From a candidate division WOR-1 bacterium RIFOXYB2_FULL_45_9 (GTDB lineage Bacteria; Margulisbacteria; WOR-1; O2-12-FULL-45-9; XYB2-FULL-48-7): a DNA stretch of 64,000 nucleotides. The notes under the pieces were generated by a model. That model had not been told where the DNA came from. It saw only the letters and a list, made by a program, of their open reading frames with translations, and ran no database searches. The stretch is from NCBI GenBank assembly GCA_001771575.1, contig MEUD01000001.1, positions 927,277 to 991,276 on the forward strand, in the 5' to 3' direction. Position 1 is the first letter of the stretch, and each line of letters opens with the position of its first letter. The position numbers were made by a program, and so were the translations under genes. Positions 35,246 through 44,351 of this stretch are shown here, in pieces.

Positions 35246-36220
35246 TTAGCGCAATATCTTATCTAAAAAATAGCCGTCTTGCAAGGCATTTCTTGCGGCG
35301 GACGCGGAAGTGGGGGATGACTCAACACGCCAATCACGTTCTTTATTGATATTGAACCAGTTAAAAAGTTTGATCCTCGGGTAATCATTCCGCATCTTAT
35401 TGAAAGCGTCGCCGATCCAGGCGGCTTTATCTCCTCCGGTTTCGGCACAGGCAAACTCGCCGATCATCAATGGCCTGGCAGAAAGCGCAGTCAGCGACAA
35501 ATACGTGGCATTAAAGATCGTGCCAAATTCCTGCCACTCACCGTTCCCCCAATTGTAACCGTCGATCCCCAGCCAGTCGACGTATTCATCTCCCGGATAA
35601 TACGCGGCAACCGTGTTCCAACTCTCTGTCGGGAGGTTGGCATGATTTGGCGACCAGACCATGGTCACATTGTCCGCCCCTAAAGACTTTTTAATATTAT
35701 ATATATAACGCCAGGCCCGCTTGTACTTCTCCGGGCCGGTCGCGCCTCCACTATGCGTTCCATCCCAGGGATACCAGTTGCCGTTCATCTCGTGCCCGAA
35801 GCGAAGAAAGAGCGGCTTCCCCCATTCTTTTGCCCCCAGGAAGAACGCGCGGACATAGCTCTCATGGCTCCCTGACGCGATCGCCTCAAGAGTTTCCGCC
35901 GAAGCGCTTATCCAGGGCTCCCAGGTAATCAGCGGAACGCTCCCATTAGCGGCGACTTTATCCGCGTCGGCTTTAGGAAAAGGCTCTTCCCACGACACGT
36001 ACCAGAGAACGACCGCCAGATTTCTGCCGACAGTTGACTGAAAAGCGGAGAGATTGTCCAAGCCATTGGTGAAAGCGCCGATACCGCAACCGGAATAATC
36101 TCCGGAAACCGGGGTAAGCGGGGAGCTTGTCACGTCAGACCTGGCGCAGGAAGTAAAAAAGATAAGAGGGAAAAAAACAATAAAGCAAACAAAAGGCCAG
36201 CTCCTAGCGAAGATGGACAT
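35246..36220 (-). CDS. GH26 glycosidase lipoprotein
   Basis: I take the ATG at 36220 (324 residues), since an in-frame TTG at 36253 only adds 11 residues overlapping the previous gene. The signal peptide ends in a lipobox, F-T-S-C (Cys25), so the enzyme is anchored in a membrane. The GH26 domain fills the rest. Acid/base Glu144 lies in R-F-G-H-E-M-N-G-N-W-Y-P-W and nucleophile Glu255 in M-I-G-E-F-A. Y-V-D-W-L-G-I-D-G-Y-N-W is shared with the other two GH26 domains here. It is the second gene of a minus-strand unit that starts at 36611. Confidence 0.88.
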   Translation of the reverse strand: MSIFARSWPFVCFIVFFPLIFFTSCARSDVTSSPLTPVSGDYSGCGIGAFTNGLDNLSAFQSTVGRNLAVVLWYVSWEEPFPKADADKVAANGSVPLITWEPWISASAETLEAIASGSHESYVRAFFLGAKEWGKPLFLRFGHEMNGNWYPWDGTHSGGATGPEKYKRAWRYIYNIKKSLGADNVTMVWSPNHANLPTESWNTVAAYYPGDEYVDWLGIDGYNWGNGEWQEFGTIFNATYLSLTALSARPLMIGEFACAETGGDKAAWIGDAFNKMRNDYPRIKLFNWFNINKERDWRVESSPTSASAARNALQDGYFLDKILR

Positions 36221-36611
36221 TACGGATCTCAAGCTTTGCTTCCGACGGCCCAACGATCATCACCTGGACCTTGAATGGATGTTTGACGATGCCGAGGATC
36301 GGAAAATCAAGGCGCTTGAAATAATCGGGAGAAAGACCCTCCATCAAATATTCTTCTTCAAACGAGGTCGCGGGGATCTCCTGGCTCTCTTTATCAAACA
36401 CTTCAACGCGAAGCCGGGACCACGCCGCCCCTTTGTTGATGTGCCCTTTGACCTCAAGCTCCAAAAGCGAAGGGTTCTTGATCTCTTCCTGTACCAGGAG
36501 AACACAGCCAAGATCGGTCCCCTTGCCGGAAAGATAATAGATCTCTTGTTTTTCGGCGACCTGTTCGCCCGGTTTGCCAAAACCGGCGAAGATCGGCTTC
36601 TTGCTTGCCAT
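36204..36611 (-). CDS. Unknown beta-rich protein, 135 residues
   Basis: I do not recognise it. It has no signal peptide. It seems to be one beta-sandwich-like domain, with strands such as L-L-E-L-E-V-K-G-H-I-N-K-G-A-A-W-S-R-L-R-V-E-V-F and K-V-Q-V-M-I-V-G-P, a shape reminiscent of carbohydrate-binding modules. An extended -10 (TGCTACAAT, hexamer 36619-36624) ends 7 nt before its ATG, so it is probably leaderless. It overlaps the GH26 lipoprotein by 17 nt and is divergent from the phosphorylase gene. Confidence 0.6.
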   Translation of the reverse strand: MASKKPIFAGFGKPGEQVAEKQEIYYLSGKGTDLGCVLLVQEEIKNPSLLELEVKGHINKGAAWSRLRVEVFDKESQEIPATSFEEEYLMEGLSPDYFKRLDFPILGIVKHPFKVQVMIVGPSEAKLEIRNVHLR

Positions 36612-36642
36612 ACAGCGGATTGTAGCACAACTGGAAATAAAG

Positions 36643-36670
36643 TGAAATTATTTTCAACTTCGCACGAAAT
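36643..36670 (+). promoter_or_regulatory. Sigma-28-like motif before the phosphorylase gene
   Basis: TGAAATTA (36643-36650) - 12 nt - CACGAAAT (36663-36670). The -35 half and spacing are exact; the -10 half keeps CGA-A-T only. The ATG is 39 nt downstream with an AAAGGAAG site. Confidence 0.55.
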
Positions 36671-36709
36671 CCTTTCAGAGAATATTTTTTCCAAGAAAGG
36701 AAGTAAAAC

Positions 36710-38815
36710 ATGGCTGTTAGAACTAGTTTCCGTCCCTCCGCTCTTCCCAAAAACGACGCCGCGAGCTACATTTCCCAATGGCTCACCCACCAAAGAGGCC
36801 AGCTTAAGCAAAATCCAAATCATCGGGTCGGCATTGATGTCGGAATGGAAAGCGTCCGCGGCATTCACCCGTCGGAGGTCCTGACCAGGCTTCACGGTGA
36901 TGAAGCGTCCCACTCGCTCTCCGGCATGGGCCAGCTGGACCTGAACGGCGTGATCGGAGTTTTCAATTCTGAAGAAGAAAAACCGATCGGCGGAGCCGGG
37001 GGTTTGGGGATCATTGAAGAGACGATCGGCTGGACCGCCGCCCGGCATGGGGCACGAGACGGCTATGGACTGGTTTGCATCGCCCCTTTACATATTATAA
37101 GAAGGCGACAATCATTTGATGGGAACCGGCAGGTCACCGAACAATATACCGTCTCCCCGGAACGAGATCCCGATTATCTCCCGCTTGGCGAGGTCAGCTC
37201 CGTGACCCTGCACCGCAAAGAGGTCCCGGTCCAAACCTGGCTTTACACCGGTTTTCGCAACGGCGGCGACGGCTTGCTCTCCCTACGCCTTAGCGTTCCC
37301 GGCGTCACCGACCGGCTTTATCCTCCTTTTTACACCCAGGAAAATTTTGACCAGATGCAGGTACTGGGCCAGGGGGGATTCAGGCTCTGTCAAAAACTTG
37401 GCCTTACCGGAGTAGAAAAACCTTTAGCCAGCCTGGTCATTGGCCACGATGGGCATACCGCTCTTTTCAAATTCAACCTCTTTCTTTACTTTTTAGAAAA
37501 ATATGGCTCCAAAGAAGCGGCCTTAAAGGCGACCCGGATGCTTTGTGCCGCGACGATCCACGCGCCGCAAAATGGGACCGTACCCCGGACGACCGGTGAT
37601 ATGGTCCTGGCCCATTATCCAAAAGCGCATGAAGAGCTTTACGGATATTTCGGCGCCCAGCAATTTGAGAGGACTAACGCCCTTTACGTGGAAATGCGCT
37701 TGAGCGAGAAGATCGGCACGGTCTCCCCGATCCACACCATGGTTACCGAAGCGGAGGAAAAAGCAGCCCGGAGGGCTTTTTCCAGCCAGGCGAAACCGCT
37801 TCTGCCGGAAGAGATCAACTGCTCCGATCTGACCGAATTCCCCGACACTCTTGACGTGGAGAGCTGGCTCGGGATGGGAACCGCTTTGACCCTTGATCAC
37901 TTCGCACCGGACTGGCGCCAGGAACCGGCAAGCCTCGGACAGCGCTCAATGATTGATTCGCTCTGCTGTAACCTTGATTTTCGCCGCGAACTGGTCAGCG
38001 CGTATGATGTCCAGGAAAGCCATTTGTTTGGCCTGTTAAACGGCCGGCTTGATCGGCGCTTTGGCGTCACGATCCCGGAAAATGCCATAGTTTTCGCTTC
38101 GCTCCGCCGGGCGACCGCTTATAAGATCAACTTGATTTCGGCCGTATTAAATCAACATGAAACCTACCGCGCGATCAGCCGTGAACTGGGGAGACCGATC
38201 TTCTGGCTCTTTGGCGGCTTAGCTCATCAGGACGACACCCAATCGATCGACGCCCTGCAAAACCTCCTCTCCCAAATGGAAAAGATCAATGAAGGGGGAG
38301 AATCGTTCACGACCGACTTCCTGTCCGGCTATAGCTATGACCGGGCCCGGTTCATTTTTCCCGGGATGGCCAAAAGAGGCTGTTGGGTCGGGAATACCAA
38401 CCCATTCGACAATCGTTCGCAGGGGACCGAAGCTTTCGGCCCCAGTTATTTGAAAGCAACGATGAACGGCGTCCATGTCATGGGAACTTTTGATGGCGGC
38501 GCCGGCTGTTTAAGAAGATACCCAACGGTCCTTAATTTCGGCCCGGTCGCTTTCGCGGGGAACACCAGCTTCCACAATGACATGTGGAACAACGAAGCGA
38601 TCGTCAGACTCTCAAGATATCTTTTAGCCAACGGCTTTATCGGCGCGTTCGAAAAAGTCGCCGCCCGTTTGCACGAAGACCTGCTCCGCTTTGAATCAGG
38701 TAATGGCAGTCACGCGCCAGGCCTTGGAGCAAGGATCGAATCAATGGGCCGGGCGATCGCCGGATATAACGGCCGGGTCCTGATGAACAAGTATTTTGAG
38801 CAAGCCGGAAAGTGA
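36710..38815 (+). CDS. Divergent alpha-glucan phosphorylase (GT35-like)
   Basis: The 701-residue protein is not a standard GlgP, but several landmarks fit the phosphorylase fold. R-R-A-T-A-Y-K-I-N-L-I (466-476) matches the A-R-R-x-x-x-Y-K-R block. F-G-G-L-A-H-Q-D-D (501-509) matches F-A-G-K-A-H-P-x-D. Lys582 in T-E-A-F-G-P-S-Y-L-K-A-T-M-N-G aligns with the lysine that holds pyridoxal phosphate in T-E-x-S-G-T-x-x-M-K. I-G-H-D-G-H-T-A-L-F (245-254) matches the N-E-G-H-A region. Such enzymes release glucose-1-phosphate from glycogen or starch. Here it heads a locus of sugar nucleotidyltransferases that would use that product. Its TGA stop is part of the next promoter motif. Fold is likely; substrate is inferred. 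Confidence 0.7.
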   Translation: MAVRTSFRPSALPKNDAASYISQWLTHQRGQLKQNPNHRVGIDVGMESVRGIHPSEVLTRLHGDEASHSLSGMGQLDLNGVIGVFNSEEEKPIGGAGGLGIIEETIGWTAARHGARDGYGLVCIAPLHIIRRRQSFDGNRQVTEQYTVSPERDPDYLPLGEVSSVTLHRKEVPVQTWLYTGFRNGGDGLLSLRLSVPGVTDRLYPPFYTQENFDQMQVLGQGGFRLCQKLGLTGVEKPLASLVIGHDGHTALFKFNLFLYFLEKYGSKEAALKATRMLCAATIHAPQNGTVPRTTGDMVLAHYPKAHEELYGYFGAQQFERTNALYVEMRLSEKIGTVSPIHTMVTEAEEKAARRAFSSQAKPLLPEEINCSDLTEFPDTLDVESWLGMGTALTLDHFAPDWRQEPASLGQRSMIDSLCCNLDFRRELVSAYDVQESHLFGLLNGRLDRRFGVTIPENAIVFASLRRATAYKINLISAVLNQHETYRAISRELGRPIFWLFGGLAHQDDTQSIDALQNLLSQMEKINEGGESFTTDFLSGYSYDRARFIFPGMAKRGCWVGNTNPFDNRSQGTEAFGPSYLKATMNGVHVMGTFDGGAGCLRRYPTVLNFGPVAFAGNTSFHNDMWNNEAIVRLSRYLLANGFIGAFEKVAARLHEDLLRFESGNGSHAPGLGARIESMGRAIAGYNGRVLMNKYFEQAGK

Positions 38816-38840
38816 AATTTCTTGACCAAATATCCGATAT
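38813..38840 (+). promoter_or_regulatory. Sigma-28-like motif before the UDPGP-receiver fusion operon
   Basis: TGAAATTT (38813-38820) - 12 nt - TCCGATAT (38833-38840). The TGA of the phosphorylase stop codon forms the first three bases. The ATG is 24 nt downstream with ATAGGAGA before it. Confidence 0.7.
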
Positions 38841-38864
38841 ATATCTGGAGATAGGAGATATAAA

Positions 38865-40829
38865 ATGAGCTCAATATTAATGGTAGGACAATCGAGACCA
38901 ACCGGGCTTAAAAAAGCTCCCGAAATTTCTTTTGGCAGGAGACCATGTCATCAGATCATCTGGAACGGCAAACAGAGACAAACCAGTGTTCTTTTACCGA
39001 CTGATTACACCTATCTTCTTCAGGGGCGGGACGGCTCTCCCTGGCATCGGATGTCCGCCGAGTGGCAGCAGCAGCGCTTTACCGATCTGGCAAAAATTCC
39101 CTGGGACACCACCGATACCGTCAGAAACCTGGTCGGCCACCCAAGATCGACCAAGATCCGCCCCGAACAGGTCTCGTTCATTGATCAGGCCGATATTCCA
39201 ACCTTGACCACCCTTTCAACCCAGGGGAAACATGAACAGCTTGGAGAACTCTTGATCAGAAGCGGCCGATTGGCCCGTATCACCGTGGCCGGAGGCGAAG
39301 CGGCAAGATTCCGCAATCCCGGCGATCTAAGGCCAAAAGCGCTGATCGAAATAACCGACGAAGGTCCTCTGGCCAACGAAACCTATTTGTCGATCATGGC
39401 CCACGATCACTTATTGACCCAACAGCGTTTTCAACCTTCCAGTCCGATCCCCTGGCTCCTTTTCGTCAGCGCGACGATGCGACAGAATTTTGAAGATTAT
39501 TTTAAACAACACGATTATTTTGGGCTTGATCCCGACTCGATCGCTCTTTTTGAAAATACCGCCTATGTCCCTAAGTTCAGGCGCGATGGCAGGATCGCTC
39601 TCATAGCCGACATGGACGGAGGGGAGACTCAGGAGGATCGGATCGCTTTTTATACTTCCGGCCACGGGGCCCTGGTCCAGGCATATCGGGAAAATCAGAT
39701 CTTCATTCGCGGCAAACGCTACGACCAAACTCCGCACGATTTTCTGGCCCAGCGCGACGTCCGGCAGATCTTTCAATCAAACATTGACAACCTGGGGGCC
39801 AGGACCAGTACCAGAGGATACAGCATTGTCCTTGGTTATTACGCGGCCAAGGAAGAAGAATCCGGGGTCCGCATGCTGGTCGAGCTGACCAGACCGCTGA
39901 TCGGCATCCGACAGGACGGCACTAAATTCTTTTGGGACGAAGGCGGGGTCGCATTGAACGTCGATGGAGTACCCACCATCGTTGACGGGAACGCTCTGGC
40001 CGAATCGGTCCTTCAGCAGACCAGGAACCCGGAAAAGCCCTTCCCTTTTAATACCGCCAACGCCACCTACGGCGTCGAATCAATTCCCGCCGGCGCCTCC
40101 CTCCCCGACCTGATCCAGGTCCGCAACGGGCTCTCCCAGTTAGATCGCAATTTCTGGAACCTCGCCGGAATAATCGAAACAGCCTTTGTTGAGGTTCCCC
40201 GCCATATCCCGGATAGGCTAGGTGAACTCCCCCCAACCAAGATCAATCAGCCGGTCAGCCGGCTCTCCCCTTTTGCCGAAACCACCGGTCCCATTGACGG
40301 GGACAATCGGTTCATTCCGGTCAAACAATGGGGACATCGCCGACAGGCGGCGTCGCTCTTTGTGTACATTACCAGCTATAATCATGACCTCCTCCTCGAT
40401 CGGGTCAAAGGAACGACCAAAGTCCTGATCGTGGACGACGCCAACGCGTTTCGCGAAGGGACAGCCGACCTTCTCCGGGCCGACGGCTGGACCAATATCG
40501 CTACCGCCGCTTCCAGAGAAGAGGCGCTGAAATTGCTAGCGGACCAGGATTTTGACCTGATTATGCTTGATTCGATCCTGGAACCGGAAAACCAACAACA
40601 GGAGATGACCGGTGGGGTCTCGATATTGAGAGGATTAAAAGATAATCCCGAAGCCCGCAACCATAACGCCAGGGTCCTTTTCTGGAGCGGCCAGGAAAGC
40701 GTTGAGGCGTCAAAAGGCTTGAGCGTTTTTCAGACCCAAAAATACGACGGCGTTGAATACGTCAAAAAAGAATCAGTTATCCCAAATCAACTAACCGATT
40801 TCCTAGCGAAACTACTGCTGGGGGAATGA
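38865..40829 (+). CDS. UDP-sugar pyrophosphorylase-like enzyme fused to a response-regulator receiver domain
   Basis: A 654-residue two-part protein. Residues about 125-450 resemble the UDPGP family. I-T-V-A-G-G-E-A-A-R-F (139-149) with R-P-K-A-L-I-E-I fits the nucleotide loop and catalytic Lys. L-F-V-S-A-T and D-Y-F-G-L-D-P-D-S-I-A-L-F (217-229) mirror UDPGP proteins. S-G-H-G-A-L-V-Q-A-Y-R-E mirrors the G-N-G-G-x-x-x-A-L loop. Residues 517-654 are a complete receiver domain: Asp524 and Asp525, phospho-acceptor Asp569 in L-I-M-L-D-S, Ser609 and Lys634/635. A sugar-nucleotide enzyme controlled by phosphorylation through an attached receiver would be unusual. A histidine kinase gene follows 18 nt later. 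Confidence 0.75.
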   Translation: MSSILMVGQSRPTGLKKAPEISFGRRPCHQIIWNGKQRQTSVLLPTDYTYLLQGRDGSPWHRMSAEWQQQRFTDLAKIPWDTTDTVRNLVGHPRSTKIRPEQVSFIDQADIPTLTTLSTQGKHEQLGELLIRSGRLARITVAGGEAARFRNPGDLRPKALIEITDEGPLANETYLSIMAHDHLLTQQRFQPSSPIPWLLFVSATMRQNFEDYFKQHDYFGLDPDSIALFENTAYVPKFRRDGRIALIADMDGGETQEDRIAFYTSGHGALVQAYRENQIFIRGKRYDQTPHDFLAQRDVRQIFQSNIDNLGARTSTRGYSIVLGYYAAKEEESGVRMLVELTRPLIGIRQDGTKFFWDEGGVALNVDGVPTIVDGNALAESVLQQTRNPEKPFPFNTANATYGVESIPAGASLPDLIQVRNGLSQLDRNFWNLAGIIETAFVEVPRHIPDRLGELPPTKINQPVSRLSPFAETTGPIDGDNRFIPVKQWGHRRQAASLFVYITSYNHDLLLDRVKGTTKVLIVDDANAFREGTADLLRADGWTNIATAASREEALKLLADQDFDLIMLDSILEPENQQQEMTGGVSILRGLKDNPEARNHNARVLFWSGQESVEASKGLSVFQTQKYDGVEYVKKESVIPNQLTDFLAKLLLGE

Positions 40830-40847
40830 TGCCACAGCAATTAAGAA

Positions 40848-42950
40848 ATGGTCATACAAGCAGGTAAGCCAAGCCTTTTGCCGGCGGCGCTGACCATCGC
40901 TGGCCATCGGAAAACTCTCCCCTTTAGCGACCTAAACCCGCTCAAAAGGACCGCTGTTGCCGCCTTTAACAATCAGGGTGTTTTGAAAGGTTTAAACACC
41001 GGATTTGCCAAGCTATTTTACGGTCCAAGCGATCACCCCAACCAATCGGTCCTCGACAGTGCTGACTTTTCCAGACTGCTGGCGACTATCGCCGCCACTA
41101 CCCATGAAAGCATTTCTCCAACCGATCTCCTGTTGGTCCGCGACCTGAACATTGTTTTTAAGAACATCAGGTTTGGAGAAGCCCCCGATTCCCCTCGTTT
41201 CTCGGGACAAATCGTCCGCGTCTCCAACAACAAAATCCTTTGTTTCCTTTTCCAAACCAACTTTGACGGGGCCGGAACCTCCGCCCTGACCGCCGACGAA
41301 CAGCTCCTGCTCGAAGCGGGGGCTTACGCTTTCGGCGCTCTTCACGCCGTTAAGACACCGATCCTGGCGATCAGAACGCTGGCCGCTCTGCTGGGAAAAA
41401 TGAGCCACGATCCGGAAGCGATCTTGAGGCACAGCCAGGCGATCGGTTTCGAATGCGACGCCTTGCTCCGGACGGTTACGGAAACTTTCGCCATTAGCTC
41501 CGGACGGCCGGAATTAAAACAGATCGACATCAGAAAAATGCTGGGAGAGATAGTATTCTCGCGCCAACATCAAGCGGCAAACAACGTCAATTTTAAACTG
41601 ACCGGTGGAACAGCAACAATATTTGGGGTTGAAGGAGGTTTGCGCAACGCGTTCGCTTCACTGGTTGATAACGCCATTCAGGCAATCCAGACCAACCGGA
41701 CCGAACCCGGCCTGGTCGCCGTCAGCATCAACGAACAATCTCTGGCCGACTGGGTAAAGATCGTTATTCAGGACAACGGCTGCGGGATACCGGAGGAGAT
41801 CAAGCCAAGGATATTCGACGTTTTCTTTACCACTAAAAAAAGCGGGTCGGGAATGGGTCTCCCGACCGCCAAAAAAGTGATCGAAGACATTCACGGCGGC
41901 CAATTGACCTTTGTCAGCCAGCCTGGGGAAGGAACAACATTCACCGTTATTCTCCCCCGACAGTCGTCAGTCAAGATCCCTTCCATTACTACGATCGATC
42001 TCCCCAGAAAGATCGATGAGGTCAAAAAACAGGTCGCTCCGGAATACCAGCAGTACGTCAGCCAGTGCTTTGAATTTATGACCCTGGAGCATCTTCGGGA
42101 AAGCACCGTCGCCGAATTAGTCGCCCAGGTCAACGGCCAGGTCGGCCGCCTTCTCGATTATATAGCCACCGGCCGGCACCATCTATCGGTCAATAATTTT
42201 TCCCGCCGGTCGGAGATCGTCATCGCCGGCGACGCCCCTTCGGTCAGCAGGGCTCATTGGGAAAACGTCATCAAGTACGTCCTGCACCAGTTCGGGCTTG
42301 AACACGTCAAAGTTATCCCGACCCGGGTCATTAAGCTGAACGGCGCCGCCTGCCGCATATTTGAATTAAGCCATGAAGAAAAAAAACTCCCGGAAGCCAC
42401 GATTGGCGAATTGGAATCGGCTCTACGGGAACGACTGATCCCTTTCCCCACCATCAAAGAGCTGGACGCCCAGAATAACTTCATCGAACTCGTTTACAAC
42501 ACTCTTCTAAAACAGCCCGGTTTCGTCTTAAGCGTGATCTTTAACTCTCAAAACCAGGGAAACGCGGCAATGTTTAGGGCTGTCAGCTTCAAGCTACGCT
42601 TCCACCCGCCCGCTCCGGCCCATGAATCGTTCCTGCTTGATAAATACGGTGTGGAACAGCCGCAGCCGGCGATGTTTTTACGACATTTCATCGACCACTA
42701 CCTCTATCCCGGAGAGGTCAGGCTGGTCCGCGAAAAGATCGATCCGGCGAGCCTGCAGGCTCTCGGCATGGACGATTTCACCGCTAAAATTCTTTTCGCT
42801 TCCGGTTACAAATCAGCGCTGGTCGCGATCTTCCCCAGCCGCAAGGGGGGCCGGGTGATCAACGCCTTTTGCTCTTCCAAACAGGAAATCGAAGAAAGAG
42901 ACGCGGAAGTTTTCCTTAACCTAAACCGGGAGTGGAACGAAATTGTTTAA
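40848..42950 (+). CDS. Soluble histidine kinase with a large unknown C-terminal region
   Basis: A 700-residue protein without membrane helices. Residues about 30-140 look like a PAS-type sensor (A-F-N-N-Q-G-V-L-K-G-L-N-T-G-F-A-K-L-F). The phosphorylated His166 lies in A-L-H-A-V-K-T-P-I (H-box). The ATPase domain has the N-box L-V-D-N-A-I-Q-A-I (Asn275), G1 D-N-G-C-G-I-P, F box F-F-T-T-K-K-S-G-S-G-M-G-L and G-G-Q-L-T-F-V-S-Q-P-G-E-G-T-T-F (to about 370). Residues 385-700 match nothing I know. The start at 40848 has no ribosome binding site, and an in-frame TAA lies at 40842. The receiver domain of the gene before it is the obvious partner. Confidence 0.82.
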   Translation: MVIQAGKPSLLPAALTIAGHRKTLPFSDLNPLKRTAVAAFNNQGVLKGLNTGFAKLFYGPSDHPNQSVLDSADFSRLLATIAATTHESISPTDLLLVRDLNIVFKNIRFGEAPDSPRFSGQIVRVSNNKILCFLFQTNFDGAGTSALTADEQLLLEAGAYAFGALHAVKTPILAIRTLAALLGKMSHDPEAILRHSQAIGFECDALLRTVTETFAISSGRPELKQIDIRKMLGEIVFSRQHQAANNVNFKLTGGTATIFGVEGGLRNAFASLVDNAIQAIQTNRTEPGLVAVSINEQSLADWVKIVIQDNGCGIPEEIKPRIFDVFFTTKKSGSGMGLPTAKKVIEDIHGGQLTFVSQPGEGTTFTVILPRQSSVKIPSITTIDLPRKIDEVKKQVAPEYQQYVSQCFEFMTLEHLRESTVAELVAQVNGQVGRLLDYIATGRHHLSVNNFSRRSEIVIAGDAPSVSRAHWENVIKYVLHQFGLEHVKVIPTRVIKLNGAACRIFELSHEEKKLPEATIGELESALRERLIPFPTIKELDAQNNFIELVYNTLLKQPGFVLSVIFNSQNQGNAAMFRAVSFKLRFHPPAPAHESFLLDKYGVEQPQPAMFLRHFIDHYLYPGEVRLVREKIDPASLQALGMDDFTAKILFASGYKSALVAIFPSRKGGRVINAFCSSKQEIEERDAEVFLNLNREWNEIV

Positions 42951-44325
42951 CCATCTTTCGGCACACCAGGCGATCCAGAGAGGAATTGTCCACACTGCGA
43001 TCTTAGCCGGGGGATTTGGCTCCCGCCTGGACGCCGCGACCGATCCGACCCGCAACCGCTTTGCCGTTGCCAAGCCAGCCTGTACTGTCGGCAATCTCCG
43101 GATAATTGAGTTTACCATTCGCGCTCTTAGAAAAGCGGGGATCAGCGATTTTCATCTTCTCCTTTGTTTCTTGCCTGATACCATCCGCCAGGTCATCGGC
43201 AACGGAAAGATCTACGGCGGCAGCGTCGCAATAACCGAATCGACCCAGGAGGTGACCGACCCCCTCGACACCGCCAGCGTCGTCGGCAATTTGGTCAACA
43301 ACAGCGGCTGGTCAAAAAATCCGGGTGACGTGATCATCGTTCCCAGCGCCGATATTATCCACGACGTCGACATCGCCGCCGCTCTCGACCAGCACCTTTT
43401 CAACCGTGAACGTCATGGAGCCTGCTCAACGATTGTCTCCAACACGGTCCCCTGGAACAGCGTCGATCGCTTTGGCACGCTCCGTCTGGAGGGGATGCCC
43501 GACCGGCAGACTTTTAAAAGCGACCTTGATTTTGAGGACGCCGTCGGCGCCTGGCTTGTCGACCATTCCGCCTCCAGCGCGAGGATCATGGAATTCAAGG
43601 AAAAAGCGCGGCGCGGCGCCGCTTTGAGCAACCTGAACAATTCGTCGCTCTATTTTTTTGACGCGTCCCTTTTTGAGCTCATCCTCCCCCATCTGACCAA
43701 AGATGAACTTGGTGCCCCGCTTCTTCCTGCAATTTATAAACCAGGCGGACCGGCCCCGTTTTCAGATTGGGGAAGACACATTTTCAGATGGCTGACCCAG
43801 GAACCGCAGAGAAGCGGATTTCCGGTCTTCACATATATCATGCCCCAGCGATCATATTGGCGGGACGCCGGGATCGGCGAGGAACTGCGCCTGGCCAGCC
43901 TGGACGTTTTATCCGGGAAAATTGATTCCGGCATTCAAGAGGGGCAAGGAGCTTTTTGGTTCCCAGTGGGAGAAAATAGCTGGCGCGGCCATAACGTTTT
44001 TATTCACCCATCGGCTTACGTCGCCAATTCGCTGATCGGCGACAACGTTTCTATCGGGGCAGGCGCCCTGGTCGAACAATCGGTAATCGGCTCCAACGCT
44101 CACCTCGAAGGGAACGTCGGCTTAAGAAGGACCGTAGTTTTCCATCAACGCGACTCGAAGTTTTCCACGCTGATCGGCGCGGGGACCCAGATCACCGATT
44201 CTTTGGTATTAAGCGGCCACATCACCCCGGGAAGCCGGTTTAACGGCGCCATGCTTTATGACCCGGTGGGGGGGGTCGCCGTTGGATCTCTGGGTGGAAA
44301 AACACAGTTCAGTCCGGCCAGATAA
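42943..44325 (+). CDS. GlgC-like sugar-1-phosphate nucleotidyltransferase
   Basis: A 460-residue enzyme with an N-terminal nucleotidyltransferase domain (about 15-300): A-I-L-A-G-G-F-G-S-R-L-D (nucleotide loop, 19-30), A-V-A-K-P-A (Lys44), and a P-S-A-D-I-I-H-D-V-D metal site. The C-terminal part (about 345-445) is a left-handed beta helix with hexapeptide-like turns (A-N-S-L-I-G-D-N-V-S-I-G-A-G-A-L-V). The layout resembles ADP-glucose pyrophosphorylase, but GDP-mannose or other NDP-sugar products are possible. The start is a TTG at 42943 overlapping the kinase gene by 8 nt, with GGGAG about 10 nt before. The next gene encodes a second enzyme of the same layout. Confidence 0.82.
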   Translation: MFNHLSAHQAIQRGIVHTAILAGGFGSRLDAATDPTRNRFAVAKPACTVGNLRIIEFTIRALRKAGISDFHLLLCFLPDTIRQVIGNGKIYGGSVAITESTQEVTDPLDTASVVGNLVNNSGWSKNPGDVIIVPSADIIHDVDIAAALDQHLFNRERHGACSTIVSNTVPWNSVDRFGTLRLEGMPDRQTFKSDLDFEDAVGAWLVDHSASSARIMEFKEKARRGAALSNLNNSSLYFFDASLFELILPHLTKDELGAPLLPAIYKPGGPAPFSDWGRHIFRWLTQEPQRSGFPVFTYIMPQRSYWRDAGIGEELRLASLDVLSGKIDSGIQEGQGAFWFPVGENSWRGHNVFIHPSAYVANSLIGDNVSIGAGALVEQSVIGSNAHLEGNVGLRRTVVFHQRDSKFSTLIGAGTQITDSLVLSGHITPGSRFNGAMLYDPVGGVAVGSLGGKTQFSPAR

Positions 44326-44351
44326 CAAATTTATCGAAAGGAATTTGTTGA

